From NCBI GenBank assembly GCA_001632425.1, contig KV425576.1:191832-255831 (forward strand): a stretch of DNA of 64,000 nt, written 5' to 3'. The notes beneath the pieces were generated by a model. That model worked only from the letters and a program-made list of their open reading frames with translations. It was not told where the DNA came from and ran no database searches. Both the position numbers and the translations under genes were made by a program. Within the stretch, counting starts at the first letter, position 1; each line of letters starts with the position of its first letter. This document shows positions 60,899 through 64,000 of the stretch, in pieces. This DNA is from Neolentinus lepideus HHB14362 ss-1. Its lineage: Eukaryota > Basidiomycota > Agaricomycetes > Gloeophyllales > Gloeophyllaceae.

Positions 60899-61560
60899 GT
60901 TACAACTTCTCGGGGAACTCTGCACTCTGCCTGAATGGGAACCCGCGATGTTGATCTCCGACGCTGTTTGCCGTCGTATTTTGGTGCTCGTCGTATTTTT
61001 GGTGATGGCCCAAGTATATCCGATCTAATCTTGCATAGACCAGACCACATCTGTGTAATCGCCATCTCCTTGCTCGTCGCTCTCTTGCTCTCGTCTCTCG
61101 TCTCTTGCCCTATCGCCTCTTGGACCCTCGTCCCACTTTCTTCCCTGTGAATATCCTTATACGTATGTTTCTCTCCTCGCTATCCACTATCCCCTATCCC
61201 CTGTGTTCTATGATACCATCGGTACCGTTTTGTTGTTCTTTTATGTCTGTGATTAATGCTCCGCTAGAGGAGTGTATGTATGTAGGGCTGGGTTGTAAGT
61301 AGAACGCTAGGTTAACACCGTTTGGAGTACATAATTGTGTATGTTTTGCTTGGCAGCGTATGCTCTCGGTGTGCGCTGTTTTGTTGCCCAGTAATATAGC
61401 AGTCTGTCATAATCTATGATATTGTGCGTCGCAGATGTAGTGAAGTGACATCCAAGATAGGGGCGAATTCCTATATTCAGCTAATATAGCAAAAGTTTCC
61501 AAAGTGGCTGGAGAGCTTAGACCGAGCTGTCCCTTCAGCTTGAACACTAGTGTCTAATTT
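60899..61560. other. Spacer FYVE gene / mL38
   Basis: These 662 bases are pyrimidine- and T-rich around 61,040-61,250 and AT-rich afterwards. They likely hold a long 3' UTR and the mL38 promoter. No gene or repeat is supported. Confidence 0.55.
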
Positions 61561-63204
61561 ATGCTCACTCTCCGGCGGGCACGCGCCTCCCTCAACGCGC
61601 TCCGGCGAGGAAATGCGACTGTAGCTGCAGACGCTGCTCCTGCTATTTCTACTTCTCCGCCCCCACCCGCGCCGTCTTCTGACAGCTCGAGCCAGTCCGC
61701 TGCACCTCCCGCTCCTGGGGCTGCTGAGGGCAAAGGCCGCACAAAAGGGCGCAACCGCCCCCTGCAGACGCGGCGCGCGTTCATCACGCTCGACCGGCCG
61801 CGCGAGTGGAACCGCCCGCTCGCGCCTGGGGTGCTGCCCGCGTACGACGAGGCGCTCAGGCTGATTCGGCGGGACGCGGCGGAGATCCAGCGGGAGGCGG
61901 GGGAGCTGGAGCGAGAGCTGAGCGAGAAGGAGGTCGGGGAGGGGGAGAGGCGGGCGATGGAGGAGAAGCTGGGCGTGTTGAGGGTGCAGGGGGAGGTGAA
62001 TTTGCCGGAGGTGAGGTGGAGGGCGCGGAATGGGATGGGTGAGTGGTTTCCGCTGTTGTTCTTTTCTCTTTGTGGGGTGGGGTGTTGATTGGGTGTGAAG
62101 CGGATTTGCAGCAGCCGGTGTATAGGCATCTTGTGGAACAGAGGTGGAGGGGCGAGGGGGCGCTGGATTTGTTGGTGAGCGGTTTTGTTTTCGGTGTCGC
62201 GGTGGTCCGTTGACGTTTGCGGTTGTAGATGGAGCGGATTCATCAGATGCACGTCGTCCCAGACGTCCTGCCTGACTTGCATCCCTCCTTTGATGTCCGT
62301 GTTACCTTCCCTGATCTGCCGTCGGAAGACAAGACGAAGAAGTCAAAGGTGAAGCATCATGCGGTTGAGCCTGGTGTCTTCCTCTCGCCGAAGCAGGTGC
62401 GTTTCCAACGAGGTTGGGAATTGTGAGTTGGGTGAACGTGATGTGAATTAGACACGGAGACCACCTCGGATATACACCACGGTCTTCCATACCGACCCGC
62501 GGTACTACACCATGATTCTTGTGGACGCAGGTATGCTAATTGCGCTAATGTACATGTTCGCAAATTGATTATGATTAGACTACCCGGATGCCGAGAACCG
62601 CACTTTCAAGACCTACCTACACTGGATGCAGTACGTACCCTCCGTATCTAACCGACCCTCACACTTTCTCACCCTCCCTCAGACCCAACGTCCAGCTCTC
62701 CGCCTCTTCCACCGGTCCCTTCACCTTCAGAGACTCGCACACGCCGTACATCCCCCCGCACCCACAAAAAGGCTCGCCCTACCACCGCTACGTGCTCCTG
62801 CTCCTCCCGCACCCCAATCCGACAGAGACACTCAACATTCCTGCGCCGACTGTGCAGGAGCGCGCGGACTTTGATTCGCGGGCGTTCATGGAGAGATATG
62901 GATTTGACGCGAGCAGGGGCGGGGCGGCGCACATGTGGCGAGAGGTGTGGGACGAGGAGGTGTCGAGGATTTATGCGCAGGTCCTCAGTGAGTGGAATTT
63001 CGGTTCATTGTGGATGGTGGAATGGGGCTGATGGATTTCGTGTTGGTCTTGTCTTGGGCAGAGGCCGACGAGCCGCGGTATGGTCATATTTCGTACAAGG
63101 ACGCCAAGGAGACTTTGTACAAGGAGGCGAAGCCGAAGAACAAGTATGCGGGGTATGGAGACAAGTATGTTGGACAGGGAGACAGGCGTCGGATGCCGCT
63201 ATAA
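61561..63204 (+). CDS. MRPL35: Mitochondrial large-subunit ribosomal protein mL38 (PEBP-like)
   Basis: Structural protein of the mitochondrial 54S/large ribosomal subunit built on a phosphatidylethanolamine-binding-protein fold. The start at 61561 gives MLTLRRARASLNALRRG, an Arg/Ala-rich, acid-free N-terminus typical of a mitochondrial presequence. A long charged helix follows (RRDAAEIQREAGELERELSEK in part, about 61,870-61,930). The PEBP core spans several exons: PDVLPDLHPSFDVRVTF, DPRYYTMILVDADYPD, NRTFKTYLHWMQ, and HPQKGSPYHRYVLLLLPHP. These match the PEBP DPD.P and GxHRY-type motifs only loosely, as in mL38. The C-terminus is basic (KEAKPKNKYAGYGDKYVG in part) and stops at 63202-63204. 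About 410 residues. A free PEBP-like protein is the alternative, but the presequence and extensions favour mL38. Confidence 0.87.
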
Positions 63205-63438
63205 TAGTTTCTGCTGTACTGTACTTGTTTTTGCTTGTTAGCCTGGGTGTCGGGCTACATTTAATCACTATTTTCCATAATTCCGTGGTGATACTATGTC
63301 TTTCCTCGTCGTTTGCGAGTCTGGAGACAAGTATTATCGAGAGTCTCCATCAGCGCTCAGCCACTGCGATACAAACTTGGGCGCTAACGTAGTCCAATTA
63401 GGGCTTATTGCCACACTTCAGCTCATCTCCGTTCTTTC

Positions 63439-64000
63439 ATGGCTTCACCACCGCCTCAGAACAATGGACACAACGGAACGGATGAGCACGACGAGGAGTT
63501 CAATCATCAGATTGCTATCAAGCTTTCGCGGGCTTTGAACATCGTGAACCCGAACGATCTACTGGCTAGGCGGGTGCAGGACATTGCGAAGACGAACTCG
63601 TTGGACGGTTTCACCCAAGGTATGTTCTATCTACTTCTACATTCTAGCTAATTCAGATGTACGTATTTGCTCTTTTAGCTGCTAAAGCCTTTGGTAAATT
63701 TAAAGACTCCTTCCTTGCCGAGCTCCATGGAGAAATCACTAGACACGCTTCACAGGAGGCAGCAGGGCTGAAGCCGCAGGAGGTGAAGGGGATCACGGTA
63801 CACGATAGCGAGGTACTCGAGCCCGAGCCGGTGCGACAGGGTGGCTTGATGCGCACGGATGCTGTGAGTATCCTTGTCTCGGTCCTGATGGTGCGCGAGA
63901 GACTGACGAGAGGTGTAGAAACATACTTTCAAAGCCCCGCCGAGGCCACTCGAGCCTCCGACACCGAGGACGTCTGTGTTGGGCTTGGATAGGCTGGCGC
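63439..64000 (+). CDS. PRP16: Pre-mRNA-splicing helicase PRP16/DHX38, 5' part
   Basis: N-terminal part of the DEAH-box helicase that drives the remodelling before the second catalytic step of splicing. The start ATG at 63439 gives MASPPPQNNGHNGTDEHDEEF. Introns near 63,621-63,678 and 63,863-63,919 are spliced in phase. Visible motifs are NPNDLLARRVQDIAK, FGKFKDSFLAELHGEI, VHDSEVLEPEPVRQGGL, then HTFKAP, PPTPRTSVLGLDRLA at the window edge. The FKAP...LLGLD-type block is characteristic of Prp16/DHX38 N-termini. The helicase domain itself lies outside the window, so Prp22 and Prp2 are excluded only by this N-terminal match. Confidence 0.82.

Noticed and set aside
61554..62282. 242-codon minus-strand frame antisense to mL38
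   Set aside because: Ser/Pro/Arg-rich shadow. The plus strand splices into a full mL38/PEBP-like protein.

Overview
This 64 kb window is nuclear DNA of a filamentous basidiomycete, most likely an Agaricomycete. The evidence is dense protein-coding genes on both strands, several short introns per gene (mostly about 50-70 nt, GT..AG), GC-rich codon use, long disordered Ser/Pro-rich segments, and conserved eukaryotic housekeeping families with no bacterial operon features. I see no rRNA, tRNA, CRISPR array, transposon or viral remnant that I can support. Coordinates of multi-exon genes run from start codon to stop codon and include the introns.

Layout, left to right. An oxysterol-binding protein (partial, +) meets a very large coiled-coil protein (-). 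Next come DNA topoisomerase II (-) and a SNF2/STH1-type chromatin remodeller ATPase (-), whose start faces the Ku80 gene (+). A 1.6 kb promoter region leads to a YAP1/PAP1-like bZIP regulator (+). GET3 (-) and SRP68 (+) share a 163-bp divergent promoter. Then follow the H3K79 methyltransferase DOT1 (+) and ARP5 of the INO80 complex (+), a SEC4/Rab8-type GTPase (-), an ABC half-transporter (-), nucleoporin NIC96 (-), and an SMN homologue (-) divergent from eIF5 (+). A peroxisomal SCP2-type thiolase (+) converges on a DNMT2-type methyltransferase (-), which diverges from a PHD-finger protein (+). The right end carries an unrecognised protein (+), a FYVE-finger protein (+), mitochondrial ribosomal protein mL38 (+) and the 5' end of the PRP16 splicing helicase (+).

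Functionally the window is rich in chromatin and genome-maintenance genes (TOP2, STH1, KU80, DOT1, ARP5, a PHD protein, DNMT2). It also holds ER-targeting and trafficking genes (GET3, SRP68, SEC4, OSBP, FYVE) and RNA-processing or translation genes (SMN, eIF5, PRP16, mL38). It does not look like an accessory island. The most interesting points are fine-scale: a GET3 intron that needs a GC donor, a 15-nt microexon in the thiolase gene, the shared GET3/SRP68 promoter, AP-1-type sites upstream of the AP-1-like gene itself, and two or three proteins I cannot assign to a family. Gene ends and splice sites were inferred by eye from reading frames, splice signals and family motifs, so exon boundaries, and some N-termini in particular, are provisional.
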